In this document: positions 44,542-53,439 of the stretch, piece after piece
How the letters are laid out: every line of letters begins with the position of its first letter
Position numbering within the stretch: the stretch's first letter is position 1
Origin: Holdemania massiliensis AP2
GTDB lineage: Bacteria; Bacillota_I; Bacilli_A; Erysipelotrichales; Erysipelotrichaceae
DNA length: 64,000 nt
Assembly: GCF_000327285.1 (NCBI RefSeq)
Contig: NZ_HE998567.1
Span: 1,621,090-1,685,089, forward strand
Direction: 5' to 3'
Position numbers and translations under genes: made by a program
Notes under the pieces: generated by a model
Database searches by the model: none
Seen by the model: only the letters and a program-made list of their open reading frames with translations
What the model was told of the DNA's origin: nothing

Positions 44542-45924
44542 TTAATTGCCTCTTCTTTTTCTATCGGTCAAGTCGTAAGTCGTCATTTTTAGATGTTTGG
44601 AAAGCAACACGATGGTTTCAACATGCGCGGTATTGGGGAACATGTCGAACGGAATTACAGTCTTAACCTCATACAGATCCTTCAGTTCTTTTATGTTCTT
44701 GCCCAAAGTCGCTGGATTGCAGGAAATATAAACAATCTGTTCAGGCTGGCATTGACGCAGACTTTCGATCATGGCTCCGTCCAGTCCGATTCTTGGCGGA
44801 TCCACAACGACCGCATCAATCTTCCGCTTTCTACTGATTTTTTTCATTTCCTTAGCCGCATCCCCACAAACAAAACGAACATGATCGGCCTGATTCAGCC
44901 GGGCATTTTCATTCGCATTGTCCACAGCTTCCTGAATGGATTCAATGCCGATGATCGTTTTTGCTTTGTCTTTCAGCATCAGCGAAATTCCGCCGATCCC
45001 GCTGTAAGCCTCCACCAGAGTTGTGCAGGGCTTGATCAGCGACGCTGCTTTTTGATAAAGCTGATAGGCCTGCGGACGGTTCAGCTGAAAGAAGGAAGCA
45101 CAGGATAAATTAAGCTGCAGCCGGCCTAACTGAACCGGCAGCTGATCCTCACCCGCCAACAATTTCCAGCGCGATGAAAACAACTGCCGCGAACGCTTAT
45201 CCGGATTGATATTCTGCATCAGACAGACCAATTCTGGTATTTGTTTCAGCTTCTCGATCAAACCTGAAGGCAGCACAGACTTGCCAGTGACCAGCACACA
45301 CTGAAACTGGCCATCTAAATAGCGCAGCACCAACGTCCGCAGACCCGTTTCCGTTTTGGGATCATAGGCGCTTAGTTTAAACTGGTTCAACAAACCCATA
45401 ATCTGTTTCCGCAGCGCTTCCAGATGTTCATCATGAATCAAGCAGGAATGGATCGGTATGATCCGATTGCTTCCCTCTTCATACAAACCGCTGACCAGCT
45501 GACCGTGTTCCTGTCGGATCGGCAGCTTGCATTGATTGCGGTATCCCAAAGGAAGCGGACTGGCTGTGACCGGCTGCACCAAGCTGCGTGGGAGTCCGGC
45601 ATATTTGATCAGCGCTTCCTGCACCAATTCCCGTTTCATCTGCAGCTGCGCCTGCGGCTGTAAAATCATTAACGGACAGCCGGAACAACGTCCCTGAACA
45701 GAGCAGGCGGGAAGGATCCGCAGCGGACTGTCATTCAGGCGCTTATTAATCCTGCCCTTGGCATAACGTTCTTTGGTTTCAATCAGACTGATTTCCGCCG
45801 TTTCCCCCGGCAGCAGCTGATCGACAAAGACCGGCTTGCCATCTAGGTAACCAATTCCTTCTCCATTGATGCCCAGTTTTTTGGCCGTCACATTCACGGA
45901 CTGTTTGCTTTTCTTCTTTTCCAT
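44542..45924 (-). CDS. rlmD: 23S rRNA (uracil-5-)-methyltransferase, RlmD/RumA type
   Basis: A 460-residue enzyme. It has an N-terminal TRAM domain (about 8-65), a cysteine cluster for an iron-sulfur centre (CSVQGRCSGCP), an SAM-binding domain with EAYSGIGGISLML, VVVDPPRIGLD, and the catalytic cysteine in YISCNPATLGKNI. It methylates uracil in 23S rRNA with SAM. The start at 45924 has AAGGGGG. It follows the YihY gene by 11 bases. Confidence 0.92.
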   Translation of the reverse strand: MEKKKSKQSVNVTAKKLGINGEGIGYLDGKPVFVDQLLPGETAEISLIETKERYAKGRINKRLNDSPLRILPACSVQGRCSGCPLMILQPQAQLQMKRELVQEALIKYAGLPRSLVQPVTASPLPLGYRNQCKLPIRQEHGQLVSGLYEEGSNRIIPIHSCLIHDEHLEALRKQIMGLLNQFKLSAYDPKTETGLRTLVLRYLDGQFQCVLVTGKSVLPSGLIEKLKQIPELVCLMQNINPDKRSRQLFSSRWKLLAGEDQLPVQLGRLQLNLSCASFFQLNRPQAYQLYQKAASLIKPCTTLVEAYSGIGGISLMLKDKAKTIIGIESIQEAVDNANENARLNQADHVRFVCGDAAKEMKKISRKRKIDAVVVDPPRIGLDGAMIESLRQCQPEQIVYISCNPATLGKNIKELKDLYEVKTVIPFDMFPNTAHVETIVLLSKHLKMTTYDLTDRKRRGN

Positions 45925-45935
45925 CGGTATCCCCC

Positions 45936-46739
45936 TTATTTTAATAATGTAAACGGAAAGATTTTTTCCAGTATTTTAACGGCCGTCACGTAATGTTTCA
46001 GCGGCTGCACCATGTCTTTTTCCACAAACACCTGATTGACGCAGAATCCCAGATAAACGATGGAAGCGATAATATACACGCTCAAAAACAAAATGACCAT
46101 CGAAGACAGCGGTCCATAGATGGATTCATAGCGGGTGAAATGATTGATGACAAAGAAGAAAAACGTTCCCAAAAGCGACATACAGATCGTAGTGAACAAA
46201 GCGCCGGGAGCGACAGCCCGCCATTGATAATTGCGAAACGACAACAGTCGGTAAAAGATGCAAAATCCGAAAAACAGCACAGCCACCTGCGTCAGCAAGC
46301 CGGTAAATGGGAACTGCTGCAAAACAAAAACCATCAGGCCCAAAATAACTAACAGAACGATGAAATCGACCAGCGACACACCGCGCATAAACCACTGCGG
46401 CAGCTCCACTTCATCCAGATGGGCGGAGATCATCAGAAATGAATAGATCGCACGGGAGGCAACCCATAAAGAAACCACGATAAAGAAGATCAGCGGAATC
46501 AGCTCCACAGGAGAATTATTCAGGAAAAAGTCGATAAATGGACTCAACAGATCCTCTGGAATATATTGTTCCGCAAAGGTCAGTATACTTTCCAGACCAG
46601 CCGGTGACCAGCGGAAGAAAACGACTAACAGCGCCGCCAAAGGAGCCAGTGAAAGCAGCAGCGAATAGGACAGTGCATAGACAAAGGTTGTACCATCATA
46701 AGAAGTAAACATATCATAAACCTGCAGGATCTTTTTCAT
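45936..46739 (-). CDS. YihY/BrkB-family membrane protein
   Basis: A 267-residue protein with six membrane helices and the family pattern FVYALSYSLLLSLAPLAALL near the start, WRAVAPGALFTT in the middle and YGPLSSMVILFLSVYIIA later. Formerly called RNase BN by mistake. Its function is not settled. Confidence 0.9.
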   Translation of the reverse strand: MKKILQVYDMFTSYDGTTFVYALSYSLLLSLAPLAALLVVFFRWSPAGLESILTFAEQYIPEDLLSPFIDFFLNNSPVELIPLIFFIVVSLWVASRAIYSFLMISAHLDEVELPQWFMRGVSLVDFIVLLVILGLMVFVLQQFPFTGLLTQVAVLFFGFCIFYRLLSFRNYQWRAVAPGALFTTICMSLLGTFFFFVINHFTRYESIYGPLSSMVILFLSVYIIASIVYLGFCVNQVFVEKDMVQPLKHYVTAVKILEKIFPFTLLK

Positions 46740-46810
46740 GGGGTTCTCCTTTCCACTCTACTTTCTATTTTACCATCGCTATCCGTAAACGAACAGCGTT
46801 TTCCCCAAAG

Positions 46811-46838
46811 AAGAAAGCCAGAGGCGTCTGGCTTTCTT
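46811..46838. terminator. Terminator after the DHHW-type gene
   Basis: AAGAAAGCCAGA (46811-46822) and TCTGGCTTTCTT (46827-46838) pair perfectly around four bases. It lies about 60 bases past the stop at 46900. Confidence 0.78.
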
Positions 46839-46899
46839 CAGCGTATTCTGCTGCTTTGGGAAATCATTTTTCACATTCTGATTGTTCCGCAGATCCAGC

Positions 46900-48036
46900 T
46901 TATTTCAATAAGCTCAGATTGGTATCGGTACAGAAATTATCCACACTGTAAACCAACAGGATCCGATCCGCGCCCATCTGTCTTGCCAGTTCAGACATCG
47001 GCAGCCGATAATAGCGCAGATCCGCCATCGTGATCGAACGGAAATGCGGCGCTAAATAGGGAATCAGCACGTGGGCATAAGAATCCTTGATGACCAACAG
47101 CTTCTCATTCGATGAACTGGAAGTTTCTATTTCTGCAAGCGCATGATTTCCATCGAGATAAACCATGTATTTATCTTTCTCCGCTAACCGCTTCAAGCTG
47201 AACAGCGAAGTATCAGTCTGACTTTGATCATAGACCACCTGAACCGTCAGCGGATCAGTATAGCTCCACGTCCACACCGGATCACCGCTGTGCCAAAAGG
47301 CTCCGGAGCGGGAATACTGCGTCCCCTTGAACCCTTCTGCCGCCAGCTGATAGGTAAAATCCTGGCCTAGCTGCAGGGCCGTTTGCCCCCAGGCGGACAT
47401 CAGCGCTTCATAGCCCGCTTCCGCGCCCAGTGCCGTCCAATGATGATCAGTTTTAAAGTACAAGGTTTCTTCAGAATTCAGCCGCTGCTTCTGTTGGATC
47501 AGAGCGGCTCGGACGTCGATGATCTGAACGGAAGTCAGCTGGTCTTCCAGACTGTCCAATAAAACATTTTGATCGGTATTGTACGCTCCGCCCGGCAGTT
47601 TGTCCTTTTCGATTTCCGCCGCCGTCGGCACCAGCATGAGCGAAACCGGGATTTCCGACTGTTCGGCAAAAGCATTGATCTTCGCAATATTTTTCTGACT
47701 CTGGGTTAAGTCCTGAATATCAATCTGTCCGATCAGCCAGTCTTCATGCCCGAAATAGACATTTTGATTTTCGATTTTGCCCAACGCTCTTTCACTTGCC
47801 GCTTTTACTCCGATCCAGGTATCCCGGCCGATAAACTGATCGGTGAACCATTCTTCCAGATCTGCGGTGTAATTGTCAAAGAAGAAACGCTTCCAGCTGA
47901 ACTCTGGGAATTGTGCCAATACCCGGTTTTCCGCATCCGAGAAGGAGCGCTGTTCCGTAAACAAATTGAAGATGGAAAACCCGCCGAGAAAACCGCAGAA
48001 CAGGATTATTGTCAGTCCTTGGATTTTTTTATTCAT
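46900..48036 (-). CDS. DHHW-type (AlgX/DltD-like) extracytoplasmic acyltransfer partner
   Basis: A 378-residue protein with an N-terminal membrane anchor (GLTIILFCGFLGGFSIFNLF) and an SGNH-like domain. The motif KTDHHWTALGAEAGY gives the family its name. LLVIKDSYAHVLIPYLAPHF carries the likely catalytic serine region. Two ATG codons are adjacent; the second (48036) has the better distance to AGGAGG. Such proteins work outside the membrane with an MBOAT protein to O-acylate polymers. It is last in the three-gene operon. Confidence 0.87.
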   Translation of the reverse strand: MNKKIQGLTIILFCGFLGGFSIFNLFTEQRSFSDAENRVLAQFPEFSWKRFFFDNYTADLEEWFTDQFIGRDTWIGVKAASERALGKIENQNVYFGHEDWLIGQIDIQDLTQSQKNIAKINAFAEQSEIPVSLMLVPTAAEIEKDKLPGGAYNTDQNVLLDSLEDQLTSVQIIDVRAALIQQKQRLNSEETLYFKTDHHWTALGAEAGYEALMSAWGQTALQLGQDFTYQLAAEGFKGTQYSRSGAFWHSGDPVWTWSYTDPLTVQVVYDQSQTDTSLFSLKRLAEKDKYMVYLDGNHALAEIETSSSSNEKLLVIKDSYAHVLIPYLAPHFRSITMADLRYYRLPMSELARQMGADRILLVYSVDNFCTDTNLSLLK

Positions 48037-48051
48037 CATCCTGCCTCCTCG

Positions 48052-49449
48052 CTAAAATCGGAAATATAAAAATGGATTGTAGGATGCATCGACCAAATAA
48101 GCCGTACACAGCACTAACCCTGCCGCCACTAACAGCGGTACGATCCACTCACCGCGCCTTCCACGGATTTTCGTCTGATAGAACGTTCGGCCTAACGGCA
48201 GGCTGGCCAGGACCATCAACAGTAAAAGGAGCCCATAGTCCCGCAGATAAAACACCGTTCGGGCATTGATCAAACTCACGGATCCTAACCCCAGCATCAT
48301 CTTAAGATAAGCCAGGCCCGCATCCAGATCCGTAAACGCAAACAGCACCCAACCCAATAAAATCAGAATTAAAGCATAGCCATGCTGCAGCACTACCGGC
48401 AGCCGATCCAGCAGCGGCTTAAGAAAGAACTTTTCCACAATCAGGATGACGCCGAAATAGATGCCCCACAGCAGGAAATTCCAGCTTGCTCCATGCCAGA
48501 AGCCAGTCAGCAGCCACACAATCATCAGATTGCGGATCTGCTTTGCCCGCCCCTGCCGGCTTCCGCCCAAAGGAATGTAGACATAATCGCGAAACCAGGT
48601 GCTTAACGAGATGTGCCAGCGCCGCCAGAATTCGGTAATCGAGCGGGAAATATACGGATAATTGAAGTTTTCCAGAAACTCAAAGCCGAGCATTTTGCCC
48701 AAACCGATCGCCATATCGCTGTATCCGCTGAAATCAAAGTAGATCTGAAAAGCAAAAGCGACGATCCCTAGCCAAGCCCCGACTACGCTCATCTCACTTT
48801 TCGGCAAAGTTGACAATGTATCCCACAAACTGCCGATCGCGTTGGCCAGCAGCACTTTTTTAGCCAGACCGCAGACAAACCGCTGAATTCCCTGGACAAA
48901 CTGATCTGCCGTTTCCTTGCGGTGATCCAGCTGCTCGGCAATATCTTTATAGCGGACAATCGGACCGGCAATCAGCTGCGGAAACAGCGTAACATAAGCC
49001 CCAAAAGAAACAACGCTTTTTTGAACCGGGGCCTGTCCGCGATAGACGTCGATCGGATAGGACATCGTCTGAAATGTATAAAAGGAAATGCCCACAGGCA
49101 AGGACAGATGCAGCGGACTCAGCGGCAAGCCGAGTGCCTGCAGATTAAGAATGAAAAAATCAGCATATTTAAAAAAGCCTAAAAGACTTAAATTGAAAAT
49201 GACGGAGAACCAGACAAACCGCTTCGCTTTTCTTCGATCATCACGATAATGATCGACCATCCGGCCATTGACATAATCGACCAGTGTAGAGATCAGCATG
49301 ATGAGAATATACACCGGCTCCGACCAGCCGTAGAAAATTAAGGAAACGGCAAAAAGACAAAAATTCCTGGCGTGCAGCGGTGCACATTTAAGCACCACCA
49401 GCACGACAGGAAGATAACCAAAAAGAAATGGCAGACTGCTGAAAACCAT
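48052..49449 (-). CDS. MBOAT-family O-acyltransferase
   Basis: A 465-residue membrane protein with about ten helices. It contains FDFSGYSDMAIGLGKMLGFE, FWRRWHISLSTWFRDYVYIP and the active-site His in TGFWHGASWNFLLWG. It resembles AlgI/DltB-like proteins that pass acetyl groups across the membrane to a surface polysaccharide. It is one base from the DUF4358 gene upstream and 15 bases before the DHHW gene. Confidence 0.93.
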   Translation of the reverse strand: MVFSSLPFLFGYLPVVLVVLKCAPLHARNFCLFAVSLIFYGWSEPVYILIMLISTLVDYVNGRMVDHYRDDRRKAKRFVWFSVIFNLSLLGFFKYADFFILNLQALGLPLSPLHLSLPVGISFYTFQTMSYPIDVYRGQAPVQKSVVSFGAYVTLFPQLIAGPIVRYKDIAEQLDHRKETADQFVQGIQRFVCGLAKKVLLANAIGSLWDTLSTLPKSEMSVVGAWLGIVAFAFQIYFDFSGYSDMAIGLGKMLGFEFLENFNYPYISRSITEFWRRWHISLSTWFRDYVYIPLGGSRQGRAKQIRNLMIVWLLTGFWHGASWNFLLWGIYFGVILIVEKFFLKPLLDRLPVVLQHGYALILILLGWVLFAFTDLDAGLAYLKMMLGLGSVSLINARTVFYLRDYGLLLLLMVLASLPLGRTFYQTKIRGRRGEWIVPLLVAAGLVLCTAYLVDASYNPFLYFRF

Positions 49450-49450
49450 G

Positions 49451-49996
49451 TTACTGTGCGGATGCGTTCAGACTGTCGGTAATGTCTTTCAGGATCGCAT
49501 CGGCCTGATCCGCAATCACAATTACGATCACATTGCCTTGTTCTAGCGTTTTCCGGTTTTTAACCAGCTCATACTGTTCCGGAAGATACGTTGACCAGGT
49601 TTTTTCGATCGTTTCCAACCGCTTATCCAGTGCCTTTTTTACTTCTTCCAGTTTTCCATCCTGGGCTTCGACTAAAATAATCTCCGTCGCATGCACATTC
49701 ATCGCCGGCATGAAGATCGCATAATCCTTAACCAGGTCGCTGGACAGACCATACATGTCCATTAAGACTGTATCGTCGACATCCATCGACATAGGAAGCT
49801 GATATTCATCGTTGCGGCGAATAGCTTCCATAATTCCTTTCAAGCCTTCCGCGGTTTCCGGCGAAGCACTCGGCGTCATCGTCGGTTCCGTTGACGGGGT
49901 AACACTCGGCGTCGGTGTTGGCTGCGGATTCTTCTTTGAGCAGCCCGTCAGCATCAGACAGCTGACTACAATACATCCAATGATTAATTTTTTCAT
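49451..49996 (-). CDS. DUF4358 lipoprotein
   Basis: A 181-residue lipoprotein started at the ATG at 49996 (MKKLIIGCIVV), with GGAGGG upstream. The lipobox is LMLTGC. A Pro/Thr/Ser-rich linker follows, then the DUF4358 domain (MYGLSSDLVKDYAIFMPAMN, ATEIILVEAQ). Genes of this type often precede MBOAT/DHHW pairs in Firmicutes. Its role is unknown. Confidence 0.85.
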   Translation of the reverse strand: MKKLIIGCIVVSCLMLTGCSKKNPQPTPTPSVTPSTEPTMTPSASPETAEGLKGIMEAIRRNDEYQLPMSMDVDDTVLMDMYGLSSDLVKDYAIFMPAMNVHATEIILVEAQDGKLEEVKKALDKRLETIEKTWSTYLPEQYELVKNRKTLEQGNVIVIVIADQADAILKDITDSLNASAQ

Positions 49997-50296
49997 TTTT
50001 AAATCCCTCCGTGGCATTAGCATGCCCCTTGCCGATCACGGGTATACCCCGGATCGTATGAGAATTATATCAAAAGCGTGTTTAAAAAACTATCCTTTGA
50101 CCTGCTTTGATTTCTTAACTTTTCCTTAACGGAATCAGGAAGCAACCATCCAGGCTTTGTCTTCAGGGAAAAGAAATGGAAGAACTGTTTTTAACATCCG
50201 TTGAATTTATCAAGAACAGGCTTAAAAATACACTGATGGTTGCAGAAAAATGTTAAACTAAAACTAGAATAGACTAAAGATACGGAGGGAAAACGC

Positions 50297-50836
50297 ATGA
50301 AAAAACGAATGGGTTCCGCGCTTTTTAAAACGATCCCTTTTCTATTCTTTTCGCTGATGCTCGTTTTTCTGTTATCCTGGACTTTCGTTCCCTATCTTCA
50401 GGAAAATGCTGCCCGACATGATTTTACTGATTATACGATTTTAGTAAAAAATGATGCGCTGAAGGAAGCCTTTCCCGATTCCTTTATGGATCTGGCCTGG
50501 CAGCCATCAGAAGAAGAACGGGACTGGATCCTGGCATTTCTGCGCCAGCTCAAACCTGTTCAAACAGATGATTTCAATCAAAGCGCGGACTTATTTGTTC
50601 TGACCGGCCGTGATCCGCAAGGGGTTATTCTTTATCATGACGCATATCTATACCGCGTATGTACGGCCGGAAAATCTTATCAAGGCCAGCCTTTGCTTAT
50701 CATTTATAAACAAAGCATTGACGGGCAAACGCTAAAGTTGAAAGAATCGGTGTATTACCGCAGCGAACAGGACGTGGATGCCTGGATGGATAATCTAGCC
50801 ATGATTCGCGGACAAGTTGTCGAATACCCTTACTGA
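50297..50836 (+). CDS. Unknown membrane-anchored protein
   Basis: A 179-residue protein with one N-terminal helix (IPFLFFSLMLVFLLSWTFVP) and a soluble, probably outward-facing domain. The start at 50297 has GGAGGG. Family not recognised. It is a single gene facing the opposite way to its neighbours. Confidence 0.7.
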   Translation: MKKRMGSALFKTIPFLFFSLMLVFLLSWTFVPYLQENAARHDFTDYTILVKNDALKEAFPDSFMDLAWQPSEEERDWILAFLRQLKPVQTDDFNQSADLFVLTGRDPQGVILYHDAYLYRVCTAGKSYQGQPLLIIYKQSIDGQTLKLKESVYYRSEQDVDAWMDNLAMIRGQVVEYPY

Positions 50837-50919
50837 TCTAAAGATATGGCTCCTGCCCTATTCTTATCTGTACAATTTCAGACCAAAAGAAAAACAGCAC
50901 TCGGCTGTCTTACCCTCAA

Positions 50920-51312
50920 TTAGTCTGTTAATCCCCACTCCGGAATCTCGTTGCCGCGGCGGACTAAAATTGTTTTCTGGAAATCGGTCTGATTTAAGAA
51001 ACGCAGGATTAAATCTTCTTCCGCTTTCGTGCAGCCCACCAGCAATTTTACATCAATTTCTTTCTGTAAAATATCCGCGGCGATCACTGCCGTTTTCACC
51101 ATTGAGGATTTTTCACTGCCGCGAAAAACAGCGATTCCCCCTTCGTTCGTATCAGCTGCCAGATCGACATAATGACCATAGTCTACCGGATAGATCAAAT
51201 TCTTATATTCCGGATGCTGCTCGCCCTGTTTCCGACTTAAAACAAATTTACTGGAAAAGACGAGGGTATCTATCTTCTGCCAAAAGAACGCATTGTTTTC
51301 ATAATTGCCCAT
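50920..51312 (-). CDS. Inorganic pyrophosphatase-like protein, probably non-catalytic
   Basis: A 130-residue protein started at the ATG at 51312 (MGNYENNAFFWQK), with AGGAG upstream. FWQKIDTLVFSSKFVLSR and LIYPVDYGHYVDL resemble the core of family I inorganic pyrophosphatases, but the catalytic DxDPxD motif is replaced by AADTNEGGIAVF. It is shorter than the usual 170-180 residues. A binding or regulatory role is possible. Confidence 0.65.
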   Translation of the reverse strand: MGNYENNAFFWQKIDTLVFSSKFVLSRKQGEQHPEYKNLIYPVDYGHYVDLAADTNEGGIAVFRGSEKSSMVKTAVIAADILQKEIDVKLLVGCTKAEEDLILRFLNQTDFQKTILVRRGNEIPEWGLTD

Positions 51313-51438
51313 TGATAAATCTCCTATCTCTTTTGTATTATATCGAAAATGAAAAGACTTGTAAATCATTAATCATTCTTTACAAGTCAGTTTGAGGCTT
51401 TTTTACAGCCTTTTATGAAAATTGTTTACGCGATTTTC

Positions 51439-52461
51439 TTAATCGACGTGCACATGATCGCGGGTAATCTCAGCAATCGTGCTGCAGCCCGACATGATCA
51501 TCGTTTCGCGCAGTTCACCGCGAAGCTTATCCAAAGCCAAACGCACGCCGTCCTTGCCGCCGCCGACTGCGGCTAAAGCTAACGGCCGGCCGATCAAAAC
51601 GCCGTCGGCGCCGAGCGCTAAGGCTTTAAACACATCCAATCCGGTACGGAACCCGCCGTCGACTAAAATCGTGATCTGACCCTTGACCGCCGCTGCGATT
51701 TCCGGCAGCACTTCAATCGTGGATAAAGCATCGTCCAGCACGCGGCCGCCATGATTGCTCACAACGATCGCATCCGCCCCCGCTGCTACACATTTCCGTG
51801 CGCCCTCGACAGTGAGTACGCCTTTGACGATAAGCGGAATCCCGCCGGCCATGACCTTCATTTTCGTCAGATCAGCAACGCTCTTGTTGACTACCGGCGT
51901 CGTGCCTTTGCGCAGCAGCACCAGACCTGCGGCATCCACATCGGTCGCCAACGCAAGCACCTTCTGTCCCTTGAACCGGTCGATCCGCGCCTGCACGCCT
52001 TCTTCGCACCACGGTTTGATCGTAGGGATGCCCATCCCCTCATGATCCAACACCGCCTGTAACGGCTTGGCAAACAAATTGTCAATATCAATGCCGTCGC
52101 CGGTAAACGCCAGCGTGCCGGCTTCCAAACAGCCTTCGACTGTCGCTTTGTTGTATTCTTCCTCGCCCATCTCTGCGCCATAGTTATTCTTAATTCCGGC
52201 AACCGGCGCACAATAAACCGGCAAGGCAACCGGATGTCCGAATAAGGCTGATGTCGTATCAATCTCTTTGTTCTCGACTAAAACGTCCATTTGAATCCGG
52301 ACGGATTTCAGCTTTTCCACATTGCGGATAAAGGTACTGCCGCTGCCTTTGCCGCCTAAACCAGGGATTTCCCCCTTGCAGGCTAAGCCGTTGCAGACCG
52401 GACAAACCCGGCACTTCGGCGCTTTTCTCTTTGCTTCCTGAAGCATTTCTTCTAAGGTCAT
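51439..52461 (-). CDS. FMN-dependent alpha-hydroxy-acid dehydrogenase
   Basis: A 340-residue TIM-barrel flavoprotein started at the ATG at 52461 (MTLEEMLQEAK); the frame runs 29 codons further without a good site. It carries a cysteine-rich N-terminal patch (CRVCPVCNGLACKG), the catalytic His in VVSNHGGRVLDD, and the FMN phosphate site DGGFRTGLDVFKALALGAD. Relatives oxidise lactate, glycolate or similar acids. The four Cys suggest a metal or redox site. Confidence 0.87.
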   Translation of the reverse strand: MTLEEMLQEAKRKAPKCRVCPVCNGLACKGEIPGLGGKGSGSTFIRNVEKLKSVRIQMDVLVENKEIDTTSALFGHPVALPVYCAPVAGIKNNYGAEMGEEEYNKATVEGCLEAGTLAFTGDGIDIDNLFAKPLQAVLDHEGMGIPTIKPWCEEGVQARIDRFKGQKVLALATDVDAAGLVLLRKGTTPVVNKSVADLTKMKVMAGGIPLIVKGVLTVEGARKCVAAGADAIVVSNHGGRVLDDALSTIEVLPEIAAAVKGQITILVDGGFRTGLDVFKALALGADGVLIGRPLALAAVGGGKDGVRLALDKLRGELRETMIMSGCSTIAEITRDHVHVD

Positions 52462-52554
52462 TCTCTGCCAACCCCTTTCCCTGTTTTTCATTATAAGAGT
52501 CCCGCTCTTTGAAAACAAGCAGTATTTGACAGAATTCGCTCCGGTCATCCAAAC

Positions 52555-53376
52555 TCAGTGGCTCCGGTCCATCGCTGCGGCATTCTCCCTTTGAATTAAG
52601 GCCAGGGCCTCAGCCACAGAAGCTACAGTCCAACGCGCCTGTCTTTGAATTTCAGGTTCTGCCGAAGCCATGCAGAAACTGGCTGGAAAAGTCTTGAAGC
52701 AGGTTAAATCATTGTAATCATCGCCGATCACGGCGACTTCTTCCTTCTTTAGTCCCAGCTGGACTGCCGCTTCAAGAATACCGCAGGCTTTATCCACCTG
52801 CTTATCCGTGATCATCAACGTTCGCGGACTTGTCCATATGCCATGCAGCCCGGTCGAAGCCAGCCGCTCTCTGATTGCCTGCGCGGTGGGGGCATCGGGA
52901 TACACCGCGAAGATCACCGCGATGGAATCATGCTTGGAGCGTGAGTCCCATTCCACAACCCGGCGATGATCCTGAATCAGTCCCAACGGATTTTCGCAAT
53001 AACCGCGGACAAGCGGAAAGGTCAGGTCATAGACCAGGAAATCATTGTCCGTCGTCACCATTACCACCCTGTTCTGCGGCTGATCCCCAGCTAAGGTTTT
53101 CCACAGCGGTTTGATGTCCTGTTTGGGCAGCGGATGCAGCTGCAGTGTGCCTGCCGTCTGAATTGCCGCACCGTTCCAGCCGACGATGGCCGACCAAGTG
53201 CGGCGGCTGAAATGGCGGATATAGCCTGGCGAACGGGAAGTCGCAATACCGGTCAGACCGCCGGCTTTTTCAAAGCGGATCAGAGCCTGTTCGTTTTCGT
53301 CGCTGATCCCGGCAGTTTTCTGATCTTTAATCCGCAGCAGTGTTCCATCCAGATCCATCATTACACATCGTATCAT
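52555..53376 (-). CDS. HAD-superfamily (Cof-type) hydrolase
   Basis: A 273-residue phosphatase. Motif I is MMDLDGTLLRI with the Asp nucleophile, motif IV is AVIGDDYNDLTCF. Cof-type enzymes remove phosphate from sugar phosphates or cofactors such as FMN precursors. The substrate is open. It has no close partner. Confidence 0.9.
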   Translation of the reverse strand: MIRCVMMDLDGTLLRIKDQKTAGISDENEQALIRFEKAGGLTGIATSRSPGYIRHFSRRTWSAIVGWNGAAIQTAGTLQLHPLPKQDIKPLWKTLAGDQPQNRVVMVTTDNDFLVYDLTFPLVRGYCENPLGLIQDHRRVVEWDSRSKHDSIAVIFAVYPDAPTAQAIRERLASTGLHGIWTSPRTLMITDKQVDKACGILEAAVQLGLKKEEVAVIGDDYNDLTCFKTFPASFCMASAEPEIQRQARWTVASVAEALALIQRENAAAMDRSH

Positions 53377-53439
53377 CCTGTTTCCTCCTGCCCTTATTAT
53401 TTCAAAGCGAAGGAAGAAAGACCAGGGGGCAGTGTCAGC

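Noticed and set aside
50297..50836. Possible c-di-GMP or T-box leader in the upstream gap 50024-50296
   Set aside because: No matching conserved core was found by eye.
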